Origin: Duganella sp. sic0402
GTDB lineage: Bacteria > Pseudomonadota > Gammaproteobacteria > Burkholderiales > Burkholderiaceae_D
NCBI RefSeq assembly: GCF_019219065.1
Contig: NZ_JAHUWK010000001.1
Coordinates: 930,001-994,000, forward strand
DNA length: 64,000 bases
Direction of reading: 5' to 3'
In this document: piece after piece, positions 52,288-61,711 of the stretch
How positions within the stretch are numbered: the first letter of the stretch is position 1
Layout: the number at the start of each line of letters is the position of its first letter
Notes under the pieces: model-generated
Database searches by the model: none
Seen by the model: the letters and a program-made list of their open reading frames with translations, nothing else
Told to the model about the DNA's origin: nothing
Translations under genes and position numbers: made by a program

Positions 52288-52981
52288 AAAGGTATCGCTG
52301 GCTTATGGCGGCTTCCAGGCGCTACATGCGGTCGACATTCATGCCGCCGAGGGCGAACTGGTGGTGCTGCTGGGCGCGAACGGCGCTGGCAAGAGTTCAA
52401 TCTTCCACACCATCAGCGGCCTGCGCCGCGCCAAGGGTGGCAGCATCCGCTTCGGCGACCGCGAGCTGGTCGGCCGCAAGCCTGCACAGATCGTCGCCGA
52501 CGGCCTAGTGCATTGCCCGGAAGGACGGCAGCTGTTCCCCGGCATGTCGGTGCTGAAGAATCTGATGCTCGGCGCTTATGTGCATCGGCGCGATCCGCGC
52601 GGCAGCCAGCGCCTGCTTGAGGAAGTGTTCGGCCTGTTCCCGATCCTGCACGAGAAGAAGGATTGCCCGGCTGGCTCGCTGTCCGGCGGCCAGCAGCAGA
52701 TGGTGGCTATCGGCCGCGCGCTGATGGGACGGCCGAAAGCGCTGCTGCTGGATGAGCCGTCGCTCGGCCTGGCGCCGCTGGTGGTCAGGCAGATGTTCGA
52801 GATCATCGCACGCATCAACAAGGCCGGCACCACGGTGCTGCTGGCGGAACAGAATGCCTACGCGGCGCTGAACATTGCGCACCGTGCCTACGTCATTGAG
52901 CAGGGAAAGATCGTACTGGAAGGAAGTCGGGAAGAACTGCTCGGCAACGAGCAAGTGCGTAAAGCCTATATCGGCGCTTAG
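52274..52981 (+). CDS. livF: Branched-chain amino acid-type ABC ATPase LivF
   Basis: 235 residues. Walker [14 protein letters not shown], signature [15 protein letters not shown], Walker [14 protein letters not shown], and the switch region VLLAEQNAY typical of LivF (Gln in place of His). Overlaps livG by 14 bases. Confidence 0.96.
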   Translation: MLKLEKVSLAYGGFQALHAVDIHAAEGELVVLLGANGAGKSSIFHTISGLRRAKGGSIRFGDRELVGRKPAQIVADGLVHCPEGRQLFPGMSVLKNLMLGAYVHRRDPRGSQRLLEEVFGLFPILHEKKDCPAGSLSGGQQQMVAIGRALMGRPKALLLDEPSLGLAPLVVRQMFEIIARINKAGTTVLLAEQNAYAALNIAHRAYVIEQGKIVLEGSREELLGNEQVRKAYIGA

Positions 52982-53021
52982 TTGTATACCTATAAATAAG
53001 CTATAAATAAGGAGACAAACC

Positions 53022-54179
53022 ATGCAAAAACGCTTCAATGCCGCCGCGCTCGCGCTGACTTTTGCTGTCAGCGGCGCCTACGCGCAGGAAACGATCAAGA
53101 TCGGCTATTCAGGCCCGCTGAGCGGCGGCGCTGCGTTGTACGGCAAGAATGTCCTGAGCGGGATGCAAATGGCCGCCGAGGAAATCAACGCCAAGCCGGT
53201 CGAGATCGCTGGCAAGCGCTACAAGGTGGAAGTGGTTGCGCTGGATGATAAATACAATCCGAGCGAAACCGGCATCAACTTGCAGCGGCTGGTGCAGCAG
53301 CACAAAACGGCGGTGGTGCTGGTGCCGCATTCGGGCGGCGTGTTTGCGGCGCAGGCGGCCAATGAAAAGTTGAAGGTCTTGCTGCTGGCGTACACCAGCC
53401 TGCCTCAGGCGACCGAGCGCGGCAACAAGCTGACCGTGCGCATCCCCCCCGACTTCACGACTTATATTTCACCATTCGTCAAAACTGCGATGAGCAAGTA
53501 CGGCAAGAACGTCGCGCTGGCACAGGCGGATCATGATTATGCCAAGGCCTGGTCGGCAGCGTTCAAGCCGGCCTGGGAAGCGGCTGGCGGCAAGGTGGTT
53601 GCCGATAATCCGATGTCATATAACAAGGCGGCGGATTTTTACAGTGGCGTCAGCCGCGTGATTCAGGCCAAGCCGGATGTGCTGTTCATTGGTGGCGCGT
53701 CGGAGCCGACTGCGCTGGTGGCCAAGCAGGCGCGCGAACTGGGCTTCAAGGGCGCCTTCATCGTGCTGGATCAGGCCAAGCTGGATGAGATGGCCAAAGT
53801 CACCGGCGGCTATGGGGCGCTGGAGGGCGCGGTCGGCGTGATGCCAATGAGCGGCGACGACCGTCCGGATGCCGCCGCCTTCACCGCCCGCTACCGCAAG
53901 GCCAATGAAGGACGCGACCCAAGCAGCGAAGTGGCGCTGAATTATTCGGCGGTGCACGCGACCATCGCGGCAATGAAGCTGGCCGGCACGACCAGCGACG
54001 CCACAGCGATTCGCGGGCAGATGGATAAAGCGTATCGTTCGCTGCCAGGCCAGTACAATCCGGCCAGCGTTGAGGGGCTGGACGCGAATGGCGGCGCCAT
54101 CGTCAACGCCATCGTCGCGTCAGTGGAAAACGGCAAGCTGAAAGGCCAACTGCTGCGCGCAGCGGGTTCAGCCCAGTAA
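53022..54179 (+). CDS. ABC substrate-binding protein of the Liv system
   Basis: 385 residues. Signal peptide QKRFNAAALALTFAVSGAYA, then a type I binding fold: IKIGYSGPLSGGAALYGKNV, GMQMAAEEINAK, VVALDDKYNPSETGINLQRL, GYGALEGAVGVMP. It follows livF by 40 bases with a GGAG ribosome site, the last gene of the operon. The two-lobe family covers leucine/isoleucine/valine and many aromatic or amide ligands. Confidence 0.94.
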   Translation: MQKRFNAAALALTFAVSGAYAQETIKIGYSGPLSGGAALYGKNVLSGMQMAAEEINAKPVEIAGKRYKVEVVALDDKYNPSETGINLQRLVQQHKTAVVLVPHSGGVFAAQAANEKLKVLLLAYTSLPQATERGNKLTVRIPPDFTTYISPFVKTAMSKYGKNVALAQADHDYAKAWSAAFKPAWEAAGGKVVADNPMSYNKAADFYSGVSRVIQAKPDVLFIGGASEPTALVAKQARELGFKGAFIVLDQAKLDEMAKVTGGYGALEGAVGVMPMSGDDRPDAAAFTARYRKANEGRDPSSEVALNYSAVHATIAAMKLAGTTSDATAIRGQMDKAYRSLPGQYNPASVEGLDANGGAIVNAIVASVENGKLKGQLLRAAGSAQ

Positions 54180-54186
54180 GCCCGCC

Positions 54187-54222
54187 CCGCCGTCATTCCC
54201 GCGAAAGCGGGAATGACGGCGG
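54187..54222. repeat. Perfect inverted repeat acting as terminator
   Basis: A 16-bp perfect stem (54187-54202 with 54207-54222) around a GAAA loop contains the core CGTCATTCCCGC. This core is a widespread dispersed repeat in proteobacteria. It lies between the convergent Liv binding-protein and TetR genes and can end both transcripts, although no long U-tract follows. Confidence 0.8.
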
Positions 54223-54231
54223 CGGTCGTGG

Positions 54232-54834
54232 CTAGATACCCTTGAACGCCACTGTCAGCATATGCTGCACAATATCTTCATCACTCATCTTGCTGAACTT
54301 CGCCAGGAACTCCACCGCCGGATCGCAAGTGCGGGCGTAATAGCTGAACAGGATCACATCACTCGGCAATTCCTTATTCAACAATCCCTCCTTCTGCCCC
54401 TGTTTCACCAGCGCCTCCAGTTGCCGGTTCAGCTTCATGACCCGCAGCATATACTTCACATTGCGCATCAACATGTCCCGCACATGCGGACTGGTCGACG
54501 GCAGAAACGGCAATCCACCGCGCAAGCGCACCCGTAGCGCCCACTCCAGCAGCGCCGATAGCTTCTGCACCGGCCCCAGCGCCGCATCCATCGCGGCAAC
54601 CTGCTCAATCGCACCATCCAGCAGGCGGATCATCGCCTCGCCCACCAGTTCCTCCTTGGACTTGAAATGCTTGTACAAGCTTGGTTTGGAGATGCCAACC
54701 GCGCCAGCCACATCGTCCATGGTCATCAAGTCGTAACCCTTGCTGCTAAGCACGGTCGTCGTGGCGTCAAGAATCGCGCTCTCACGCAACTTGAACGCCT
54801 GATCCTTGAAGCTAAATTTCGAAAGAATACTCAT
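54232..54834 (-). CDS. TetR-family repressor
   Basis: 200 residues. N-terminal HTH about 15-60 (AILDATTTVLSSKGYDLMTM, DDVAGAVGISKPSLYKHFKS). The C-terminal ligand domain is unassigned. It is divergent from the lipid-modification operon, with palindromic sequence between the two genes, so likely its repressor. Confidence 0.93.
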   Translation of the reverse strand: MSILSKFSFKDQAFKLRESAILDATTTVLSSKGYDLMTMDDVAGAVGISKPSLYKHFKSKEELVGEAMIRLLDGAIEQVAAMDAALGPVQKLSALLEWALRVRLRGGLPFLPSTSPHVRDMLMRNVKYMLRVMKLNRQLEALVKQGQKEGLLNKELPSDVILFSYYARTCDPAVEFLAKFSKMSDEDIVQHMLTVAFKGI

Positions 54835-54845
54835 TGATAAGTTTT

Positions 54846-54861
54846 GCTACTAATCAGTAGC
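54846..54861. promoter_or_regulatory. Palindromic operator upstream of TetR gene
   Basis: GCTACTAATCAGTAGC is an imperfect-centre palindrome with 6-bp arms (GCTACT / AGTAGC), 12 bases upstream of the tetR start. A second related element with GGTAG direct repeats and TATTAGCATA spans about 54879-54901. Both lie in the 84-base divergent region. Confidence 0.65.
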
Positions 54862-54918
54862 GTTTCTGATTTGTTGGTAGTAATATTAGCATATCGGTAG
54901 CCTAACAGTTCCAAATCT

Positions 54919-56196
54919 ATGCACAAACGCAAACGTATTGCCGTCATTGGCGCAGGCATTTCCGGCCTGGCAGCTGCCTACTTCCTGCAACGCCGCCACG
55001 ACGTGGTGGTGTTTGAAGCCGGCAGCTACCTCGGCGGCCACGCCAATACCGTCGACATCCAGGTTGAAGGCAAGCCGTGTGCGGTGGATACCGGTTTTCT
55101 GGTCTACAACGAAAAAACCTATCCGAACCTGATCGCGCTGCTGGATGAACTGGGCGTGGAGAGCATCGCCAGCGATATGTCGTTTGGCGTGTCGATGGAC
55201 GACGGCGCGCTGGAATGGGCTGGTACCAATCTCGACACCGTGTTCGCGCAACGCCGCCGCATCGCCTCGCCAGCCTTCCTTGGCATGCTGCGCGATATCC
55301 TGCATTTTAATCGCCGTGCCGAGGATTTTCTCGTGCAAAGCCAGGCCGATGGCGCCACGCTGGGCCAACTGCTCGCGCGCCACGGCTACGGCCGCATGTT
55401 CCGTGATGCCTATCTGCTGCCGATGGCGGCCGCCATCTGGTCCAGCTCGCCCAAGGACATACTGGGATTTCCTGCCGCGACCTTCCTGCGTTTCTGCCTG
55501 AATCACGCGCTGCTGCAAGTCAACGACCGGCCGCAGTGGCGCACCGTGCGCGGCGGCTCGCGCAACTACGTGCAAGCCATCGCCGCAACGCTGGCCGATT
55601 ATCGGCTGAATACACCGGTGCGCTCGCTGCGCCGCGAGCATGGCAAGGTGCTGGTCGACACCGGCAAGCAAATTGAACAGTTCGACGACGTGGTGCTGGC
55701 CACCCACGCACCGGCCACGCTGGCGATGCTGGCCGACGCCAGCGTCGATGAGCGCACCATCCTCGGCGCGGTGCGCTACCAGCCCAACACCGCTTGGCTG
55801 CATACCGATGCGCGGCTGATGCCGCAACGGCGCAAGGTCTGGTCGGCGTGGAATTATTTATCGGCCAAACAGGCGGATGGCAGCCGGCCGGTATGCGTCA
55901 GCTACTGGTTGAACCAGCTGCAAAGCCTGCCATTCGACACGCCGGTGGTAGTGACGCTGAATCCGCCCTCACCGCCTGCGGCCGACAAGGTACTGGCGCG
56001 CTTCGAATATGACCATCCCATCATGGATCAGCCAGCAATCAACGCCCAGCAGGCCCTGGCGACGATACAGGGCAAGGGCGGCCTGTGGTACGCAGGCGCC
56101 TGGACTGGTTACGGCTTCCATGAAGACGGGCTCAAATCCGCCTTGCGCATCGCCGCCGCCTTCAACGCCGCGCCTGCATGGACTACGCTGCCATGA
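54919..56196 (+). CDS. FAD-dependent oxidoreductase of the DUF1365/CFA cluster
   Basis: 425 residues. The FAD-binding GxGxxG is in IAVIGAGISGLAAAYFLQRR; then GGHANTVDIQ, VDTGFLVYNE, and a C-terminal WYAGAWTGYGFHEDGLKSAL match the amine-oxidase-like family that accompanies cyclopropane-synthase genes. It should act on an acyl-lipid or similar substrate. First gene of an eight-gene operon under the divergent TetR gene. Confidence 0.92.
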   Translation: MHKRKRIAVIGAGISGLAAAYFLQRRHDVVVFEAGSYLGGHANTVDIQVEGKPCAVDTGFLVYNEKTYPNLIALLDELGVESIASDMSFGVSMDDGALEWAGTNLDTVFAQRRRIASPAFLGMLRDILHFNRRAEDFLVQSQADGATLGQLLARHGYGRMFRDAYLLPMAAAIWSSSPKDILGFPAATFLRFCLNHALLQVNDRPQWRTVRGGSRNYVQAIAATLADYRLNTPVRSLRREHGKVLVDTGKQIEQFDDVVLATHAPATLAMLADASVDERTILGAVRYQPNTAWLHTDARLMPQRRKVWSAWNYLSAKQADGSRPVCVSYWLNQLQSLPFDTPVVVTLNPPSPPAADKVLARFEYDHPIMDQPAINAQQALATIQGKGGLWYAGAWTGYGFHEDGLKSALRIAAAFNAAPAWTTLP

Positions 56197-56960
56197 AACA
56201 AACGGCGCCAGCCCAACTGGTACACGCACGCGTGATGCATGCGCGGCTGAGGCCTTCATTGCACCGCTTCGTCTACCCGGTGTTCTATGTGCGCGTGAAT
56301 CTGGCGCGGCTGGACGCTTGCCAGTCGGCCTGGTTCGGCATCGACCGCCGCCGCGCACTGTCCATCCGCACGCGCGACTATGGGCCGCGCGATGGTTCCA
56401 GTCTGGAGCAATGGATGCGCGCCTTGCTGGCATCGCACGGCATTCAGGCCGACGGCGAAATCTGGCTGCAGACCTTCCCGCGCGTGTTCGGCTACGTGTT
56501 TAATCCGGTGAGCTTCTGGCATTGCCATGACAGTCATGGCCGGCTGCGTGCCGTGCTGGCCGAGGTCAATAACACCTTTGGCGAAACGCACTGCTATTTG
56601 CTGCAACTGAGCGAAGGCGGCCACGGCGCCTGCCTCAAGCAGATGCATGTGTCGCCTTTTTGCGAGACCAGCGGCAGTTATCGCTTCCGCTTCCGGCTGC
56701 AAGACGCCCGGCAGCACGCGTCCATCGATTATCACGATCCGCAAGGCTTGCTGATCCGTACCACGCTATCTGGCCAGGCCCTGCCCATGAGCAATGCGAC
56801 GGCAGCCGCCGCTTTACTGCGCTATCCGCTGCTCGGCCTCGGCATCGTTTTCCGCATTCACTGGCAGGCGTTGCGCCTGTGGTTGAAGGGTGTGCCCTTC
56901 TTCCGCAAGCCGCCGCGTTCCATTACTCACATCACCATCCATGAGGAGCCGCTCCAATGA
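56193..56960 (+). CDS. DUF1365 protein
   Basis: 255 residues if started at ATG 56193, which overlaps the upstream stop (ATGA); an in-frame ATG at 56178 is also possible. Family segments HARVMHARLRPSLHRFVYPV, RDGSSLEQWMRALL, FPRVFGYVFNPVSFWHCHD, FGETHCYLLQ and KQMHVSPFCETSGSYRFR. Function unknown; nearly always next to this FAD protein and CFA-like enzyme. Confidence 0.93.
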   Translation: MKQTAPAQLVHARVMHARLRPSLHRFVYPVFYVRVNLARLDACQSAWFGIDRRRALSIRTRDYGPRDGSSLEQWMRALLASHGIQADGEIWLQTFPRVFGYVFNPVSFWHCHDSHGRLRAVLAEVNNTFGETHCYLLQLSEGGHGACLKQMHVSPFCETSGSYRFRFRLQDARQHASIDYHDPQGLLIRTTLSGQALPMSNATAAAALLRYPLLGLGIVFRIHWQALRLWLKGVPFFRKPPRSITHITIHEEPLQ

Positions 56961-58162
56961 GCCAAACGCTGTCGACCACTACACAGGCCGCCCCCGCCGC
57001 CGCGCGGGTGTTCCTGAATCTGCTGGGCCGCATTGGCATCGGCCATCTGGAACTGATCACGCCCGACCATACGCGCATGGTGTTTGGCAATGCGCATGCT
57101 GGTCCTGGCGCGACGCTTGAGGTGCACGATTGGCGCGCTTGCGGCCGTATTCTGCGTTCGGGGGATATCGGCCTAGCCGAAGCCTGGGCGGCTGGATGGG
57201 TCAGCAGCCCAGATCTCGTGGCCTTGCTGCGGCTGGCGATCCGCAACGAGGCGGCATTGGAGCCAGCGGTGTTTGGCGGCGTGCTGGCACGCTGCTGGTA
57301 TCGCCTGCGTCATTGGTTGCGGCCGAATACGCGCAGTGGCAGCCGTCGCAATATTCACAGTCACTACGATATCGGCAATGCGTTTTATCGCTTGTGGCTG
57401 GACCCCAGCTGGACCTACTCCGCCGCCATCTTTGACGGTAACTACCAACAGCCGCTGGAACTGGCGCAGCACCGCAAGTATCAACGCATCATCGATACGC
57501 TTGGTCTGTGCGCGGGCGACCGTGTGCTGGAGATTGGCTGCGGCTGGGGTGGATTTGCCGAGCAGGCAGCGCGTCAAGGCATTCATGTGCATGGGCTCAC
57601 GATTTCGCCATCGCAGCTGGAGATTGCCCGCCAGCGCATCGATGCCGCCGGACTGGGCGAACTTGCACAACTGGAGTTGCGCGATTATCGCGATGTCGAC
57701 GGCACTTACGATGCCGTGGTGTCGATTGAGATGTTCGAAGCGGTTGGCGAGCGCTATTGGACGGAATACTTCGATACCGTGGCGGCGCGACTGAAACCGG
57801 GCGGCCAGGCGCTGGTGCAGTCGATCACGATCGATGAGCGTCATTTTGAGCGCTATCGCAGCACGGCGGACTTCATTCAGGAATACATCTTCCCCGGCGG
57901 GATGCTGCCTAGTGTAGACCGCTTCGAACGTGGTGCAGCGCGTGCCGGGCTGCGTTCGACGGAGCATTACGCCTTCGGCCGCGATTACGCTGAAACCTTG
58001 CGCCGCTGGCGGACGGCGTATCACGCAACCGCTGCGCAATCCAGCGCGCTTGGGTTGGACACGCATTTCATGCGGATCTGGGATATGTATTTTGCCTACT
58101 GCGAAGCAGCGTTTGATGAGGGGCGCACCGATGTTGTCCAGTTCCATCTGCACAAATCCTGA
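56957..58162 (+). CDS. Cyclopropane-fatty-acyl-phospholipid-synthase-like methyltransferase
   Basis: 401 residues. The N-terminal lipid-binding part is about 15-105; the SAM site is VLEIGCGWGGFAEQAARQG (about residue 190), with YSAAIFDGNYQQPLELAQHR ahead and IEMFEAVGERYW, EYIFPGGMLP after, all CFA-synthase hallmarks. It methylates unsaturated acyl chains of phospholipids in the inner leaflet. Start overlaps DUF1365 (ATGA). In this cluster it may make a methylated precursor rather than plain cyclopropane. Confidence 0.94.
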   Translation: MSQTLSTTTQAAPAAARVFLNLLGRIGIGHLELITPDHTRMVFGNAHAGPGATLEVHDWRACGRILRSGDIGLAEAWAAGWVSSPDLVALLRLAIRNEAALEPAVFGGVLARCWYRLRHWLRPNTRSGSRRNIHSHYDIGNAFYRLWLDPSWTYSAAIFDGNYQQPLELAQHRKYQRIIDTLGLCAGDRVLEIGCGWGGFAEQAARQGIHVHGLTISPSQLEIARQRIDAAGLGELAQLELRDYRDVDGTYDAVVSIEMFEAVGERYWTEYFDTVAARLKPGGQALVQSITIDERHFERYRSTADFIQEYIFPGGMLPSVDRFERGAARAGLRSTEHYAFGRDYAETLRRWRTAYHATAAQSSALGLDTHFMRIWDMYFAYCEAAFDEGRTDVVQFHLHKS

Positions 58163-58733
58163 GCGCCGCCGCCTGCTCCGCGCCGCGACGCTGCTGGCCA
58201 GCCTGGGTGTGGGCATGGCAGCAGGCTCCTGCACGGCCGCAGGTGCGGGCCTGGCCACTGATGCCGCAGGCACCGATTGGCGCGCGCTGGTGCCGCAGGC
58301 GCAGGCCCTCGGCGGTGGCGACCTGACGTGGTTCGGCCTGCGCATTTACCGCGCGACCTTGTGGTCTGCCAGCCGGCCGTTCGATTCAACGCAGCCGTTT
58401 GCCTTGCAGCTTCATTACTATCGCTCCATTAGCCGCGAGCGACTGGTTGACACCAGCATGGACGAGATCCGCCGGCTCAACCGCGCGCCGCTACCTGCCG
58501 CCACGCGGTCGCGCTGGGAAGCGCTGTTAAGCTCGGCGTTCGTGGATGTCAGCGAGGGGGATGAGCTGATTGGCGTCTACCTGCCAGGCAGAGGCATGCG
58601 CTTATACAACCGCCAGCGTCTGCTCGCGGAGCTGGACGATCAGGTGCTGGCACGGGCTTTCTTCGATATCTGGCTGAATCCAGAGAGCCGCGATCAGAAA
58701 CTGCGGCAGCGTTTAATGGGAACGCAGCCATGA
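58131..58733 (+). CDS. Chalcone-isomerase-like exported protein
   Basis: 200 residues from ATG 58131 (GAGGGG nine bases upstream), overlapping the methyltransferase by 32 bases. An N-terminal ERRRLLRAATLLASLGVG looks like a twin-arginine-type signal. The rest fits the bacterial chalcone-isomerase-like domain (LTWFGLRIYRATLWSASRP, QLHYYRSISRERLVDTSMDE, GRGMRLYNRQRLL). Function unproven; probably binds a fatty acid. Confidence 0.85.
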   Translation: MLSSSICTNPERRRLLRAATLLASLGVGMAAGSCTAAGAGLATDAAGTDWRALVPQAQALGGGDLTWFGLRIYRATLWSASRPFDSTQPFALQLHYYRSISRERLVDTSMDEIRRLNRAPLPAATRSRWEALLSSAFVDVSEGDELIGVYLPGRGMRLYNRQRLLAELDDQVLARAFFDIWLNPESRDQKLRQRLMGTQP

Positions 58734-59995
58734 GCAATGCCGCTTACGGACTGCTCGGTGCACCGTTAGCGATGGCGGCGCTGCCCTTATTTGTGCAGTT
58801 GCCGGCCTACTACGCGACGCATCTGGGCATGGCGCTGGGGCCTTTGGGGGTAGTGCTGTTCGTCGCGCGGGCAATCGACATGCTGCAAGATCCGCTGCTG
58901 GGCCATCTGCTTGACCGCACGCCGGCGCGGCATCGCCGCTGGATGACGCTGGGCGCTGGCGTGCTGGTACTGGCGTTTGCCGCACTTTGGCTGCCGCCTT
59001 CAACGGAATCCGGCGTCGGGCTAGGCATATGGCTCGCGTTAATGCTGGTGGTCGCATACGGCGCGCACAGCGTGGTCAACATCGCCTATCTGGCCTGGGG
59101 CGCACGGATGCCTGCAGTGCTGGCTGCCGCCGCGTGGCGCGAAGGACTCGGGCTAGCGGGCATGATCGTCGCCAGCCTGGTGCCAGCCGCCATTTTGGCA
59201 GGAGATCCGGCGCAGGTCCGCACGCGTCTCGCGGTCTACAGCATGATCTATGTATTACTGATGCTAGCAGCAATTCGCGCGCTGCTCCGCAGAGCGCCAC
59301 CACCGCAGTCGCCTGCCCCGGCGACAGCGGGCGCGAACGAGGCGGCGGGAGCGCTGGCGATCAGCGGTGCCGATGGGGGATGGCGGGACACTTGGCGCGA
59401 GTTGGCGCGGAACAGGAAATTGCGGGCACTGTTGTTGCCTTATTTTTTGAACGCGCTGTCGGTGGCGATTCCGGCCACGCTGGCATTGTTCTTCATTGCC
59501 GACCAACTGGGCGCGCCGCAGTTGTCGGGCGCCTTCCTGGCCTGCTACTTCGGCGCGGCGGCTTGCGGTTTGCCGGCTTGGGCTGCGTTGGCGCGCAGAT
59601 ATGGGCCGCTGCGTTGCTGGCAGCTTGGCATGCTGCTGTCGGTGGCGGGATTTTGCGGTGCTGCGCTACTTGGCCACGGCGACTTGCTGCCTTACGCGGC
59701 AGTTTGCATCGCCGCGGGAGTCGCGCTGGGCGCTGATCTGGCACTGCCGCCCGTGCTGCTCGGCCAAGCGCTCGGTGAACGGCTTGGCGCCGGCTTCGGC
59801 CTGTTCACATTGCTGGGCAAGCTGTCGCTGGCGATTGCCGGACTCTCGCTACCGCTGCTCTCCTGGCTCGACTACCAACCCGGCCAAGGCGGTGGCCAAA
59901 GCCTGGTGCTGGCCTACGCCGTCCTGCCCTGCCTCATCAAACTACTGGCCATGGCGGCACTGCGCCGCTGCATCTCCCACTGGAGCACCACATGA
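58730..59995 (+). CDS. MFS transporter of the glycoside/cation symporter-like group
   Basis: 421 residues, twelve helices. Motif VARAIDMLQDPLLGHLLDRT is the MFS_2/melibiose-permease-type signature. It overlaps the previous gene (ATGA) and the DUF3833 gene. The MFS partner of this cluster may move lipids or lyso-lipids; not proven. Confidence 0.9.
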   Translation: MSNAAYGLLGAPLAMAALPLFVQLPAYYATHLGMALGPLGVVLFVARAIDMLQDPLLGHLLDRTPARHRRWMTLGAGVLVLAFAALWLPPSTESGVGLGIWLALMLVVAYGAHSVVNIAYLAWGARMPAVLAAAAWREGLGLAGMIVASLVPAAILAGDPAQVRTRLAVYSMIYVLLMLAAIRALLRRAPPPQSPAPATAGANEAAGALAISGADGGWRDTWRELARNRKLRALLLPYFLNALSVAIPATLALFFIADQLGAPQLSGAFLACYFGAAACGLPAWAALARRYGPLRCWQLGMLLSVAGFCGAALLGHGDLLPYAAVCIAAGVALGADLALPPVLLGQALGERLGAGFGLFTLLGKLSLAIAGLSLPLLSWLDYQPGQGGGQSLVLAYAVLPCLIKLLAMAALRRCISHWSTT

Positions 59996-60525
59996 AACGC
60001 ATCATCACCGCCCTGCTGGCGATGCTCCTTGCCGCATGCGCCGGGCCGGACATCCAGCAATACAAGACAGCCACACCGCAACTCGACCCGGCCGAATACT
60101 TCACCGGCACCACCGACGCCTGGGGCATGTTCCAGAAACGCAGCGGCGAAGTCACCAAACGCTTCCACGTCGAAATCACCGGCACCCAGCAGGAAGGCGT
60201 GCTGACGCTGGACGAACGCTTCCGCTACGACGACGGCACGACAGAGCAACGCATCTGGCGCCTGACCCGCGATGGCGAAGGGCGCTGGCGCGGCACCGCC
60301 GGCGATGTCAAAGGCACAGCGCTAGGCGAAACCGCCGGCAACGCCCTGCGCTGGCAATACACATTGCTGCTGCCGGTCGACGGCACCACCTACGAAATGC
60401 AATTCGACGACTGGATGTTCCTGATCGACCGCTGCACCATGATCAACCGCGCCAGCATGCGCAAATTCGGCATCGAGCTGGGCCAAGTCACACTGACCTT
60501 CCGGAGGCGCGCATGTTCCCCTTGA
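59992..60525 (+). CDS. DUF3833 lipoprotein
   Basis: 177 residues. Lipobox LLAACAG gives a lipidated Cys16. The DUF3833 domain follows: EYFTGTTDAWGMFQKRSGEV, LDERFRYDDGTTEQRIWRL, DWMFLIDRCTMINRASMRKF. It overlaps its neighbours at both ends. Function unknown, calycin-like in pattern. Confidence 0.93.
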   Translation: MKRIITALLAMLLAACAGPDIQQYKTATPQLDPAEYFTGTTDAWGMFQKRSGEVTKRFHVEITGTQQEGVLTLDERFRYDDGTTEQRIWRLTRDGEGRWRGTAGDVKGTALGETAGNALRWQYTLLLPVDGTTYEMQFDDWMFLIDRCTMINRASMRKFGIELGQVTLTFRRRACSP

Positions 60526-61289
60526 ACCCTCCCATCCACGACTGGGCCGGCCAGCGAGTCTGGGTCATCGGCGCATCCAGCGGCATCGGCGCTGCACTGG
60601 CGGTGGAAGCACTGCAAGCCGGCGCGCGCGTGGCGCTGTCCGCGCGCCGCGCCGAGCGCCTGCAAGCCGTCGCCGACGACCACCCGCACGCGCTGATCGC
60701 GCCATTCGACATCCTCGACAAGCAAGCCTGGAGCGAGCGCCACGACCACATCTGCCAGCACTTCGGCGGCGTCGATCTGATTGTCTTCTGCGCAGCCGAC
60801 TACCACCCGGAGCGGGCTTGGGATATCGAGCCCGATCGCGCCGCGCACACGCTCGAAACCAACCTTGGCAGCGTCTACACCGGCCTTGCCACCGTGCTGC
60901 CGGCGATGCTGGCGCGCGGCAGCGGCGGCATCGCCATCGTCGCCAGCGTGGCCGGCTACTTCGGCCTGCCCAACGCCAGCGTCTATGGACCGAGCAAGGC
61001 CGCGCTCATCAACCTGGCCGAACTGCTCTACGTCGACCTGCGCCCACGCGGCCTCAGCGTCTACCTGATCAATCCCGGCTTTGTACAAACGCCACTGACG
61101 GCCAAGAACGAATTCGCCATGCCGGCGCTGCAAACACCGCAGGCGGCGGCGCGCGCCATCCGCAACGGCATCGCCTCGGGACGTTTCGAAATCCACTTCC
61201 CGCGCCGCTTCACACTGGCGCTCAAACTGGTGCGCTGGCTGCCCTACCGGCTGCGCTTCCCATTGATATCCCGGTTGGTAAGCACATGA
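60513..61289 (+). CDS. Short-chain dehydrogenase/reductase
   Basis: 258 residues from ATG 60513 (CCGGAGG upstream). Cofactor motif GASSGIGAALA, active-site Ser and YxxxK in VASVAGYFGLPNASVYGPSK, and NPGFVQTPLT. An ordinary SDR that in this cluster presumably reduces or oxidises a lipid intermediate. Confidence 0.93.
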   Translation: MFPLNPPIHDWAGQRVWVIGASSGIGAALAVEALQAGARVALSARRAERLQAVADDHPHALIAPFDILDKQAWSERHDHICQHFGGVDLIVFCAADYHPERAWDIEPDRAAHTLETNLGSVYTGLATVLPAMLARGSGGIAIVASVAGYFGLPNASVYGPSKAALINLAELLYVDLRPRGLSVYLINPGFVQTPLTAKNEFAMPALQTPQAAARAIRNGIASGRFEIHFPRRFTLALKLVRWLPYRLRFPLISRLVST

Positions 61290-61711
61290 GCAGCACACTC
61301 GAACCATTGCTGGCCTGGTACGCCAGCCTGACGCCCTACAGCGTCGCGCGCGCCGGCGAGTTCTACGCCGCCGGCGCGCAATTCCGCGATCCCTTCAACG
61401 ATGTGCGCGGCGTGCCCGCAATAGAAGCCGTGCTGCGGCATATGTTCGCGCACAGCGACAACCCGCATTTCATCATCGGTGAACGCATCGTGCAGCACCA
61501 GCAGGCGTTCGTGACCTGGACCTTTGTCTGCACGTTACGCGGCAAAGTGTATGGGGTAGTCGGCGGCACGCACTTCCGCTTCGGTGCAGATGGCCTGGTG
61601 ACGCTGCACCGGGATTACTGGGACGCCGCCGAAGAACTGCTGCAAAAGCTGCCGGTGGTCGGCGCACCGATCCGCTGGCTGCGCCGTCGCTTTGCCGTGA
61701 AGCTGAATTAA
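61286..61711 (+). CDS. NTF2/SnoaL-like protein
   Basis: 141 residues. The cone fold is indicated by FYAAGAQFRDPFNDVRGVPA, FVTWTFVC and GTHFRFGADGLVTLHRDYWD. It overlaps the SDR gene (ATGA) and ends the operon; its 3' end overlaps the convergent DUF2177 gene by 4 bases. Role unknown. Confidence 0.92.
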   Translation: MSSTLEPLLAWYASLTPYSVARAGEFYAAGAQFRDPFNDVRGVPAIEAVLRHMFAHSDNPHFIIGERIVQHQQAFVTWTFVCTLRGKVYGVVGGTHFRFGADGLVTLHRDYWDAAEELLQKLPVVGAPIRWLRRRFAVKLN

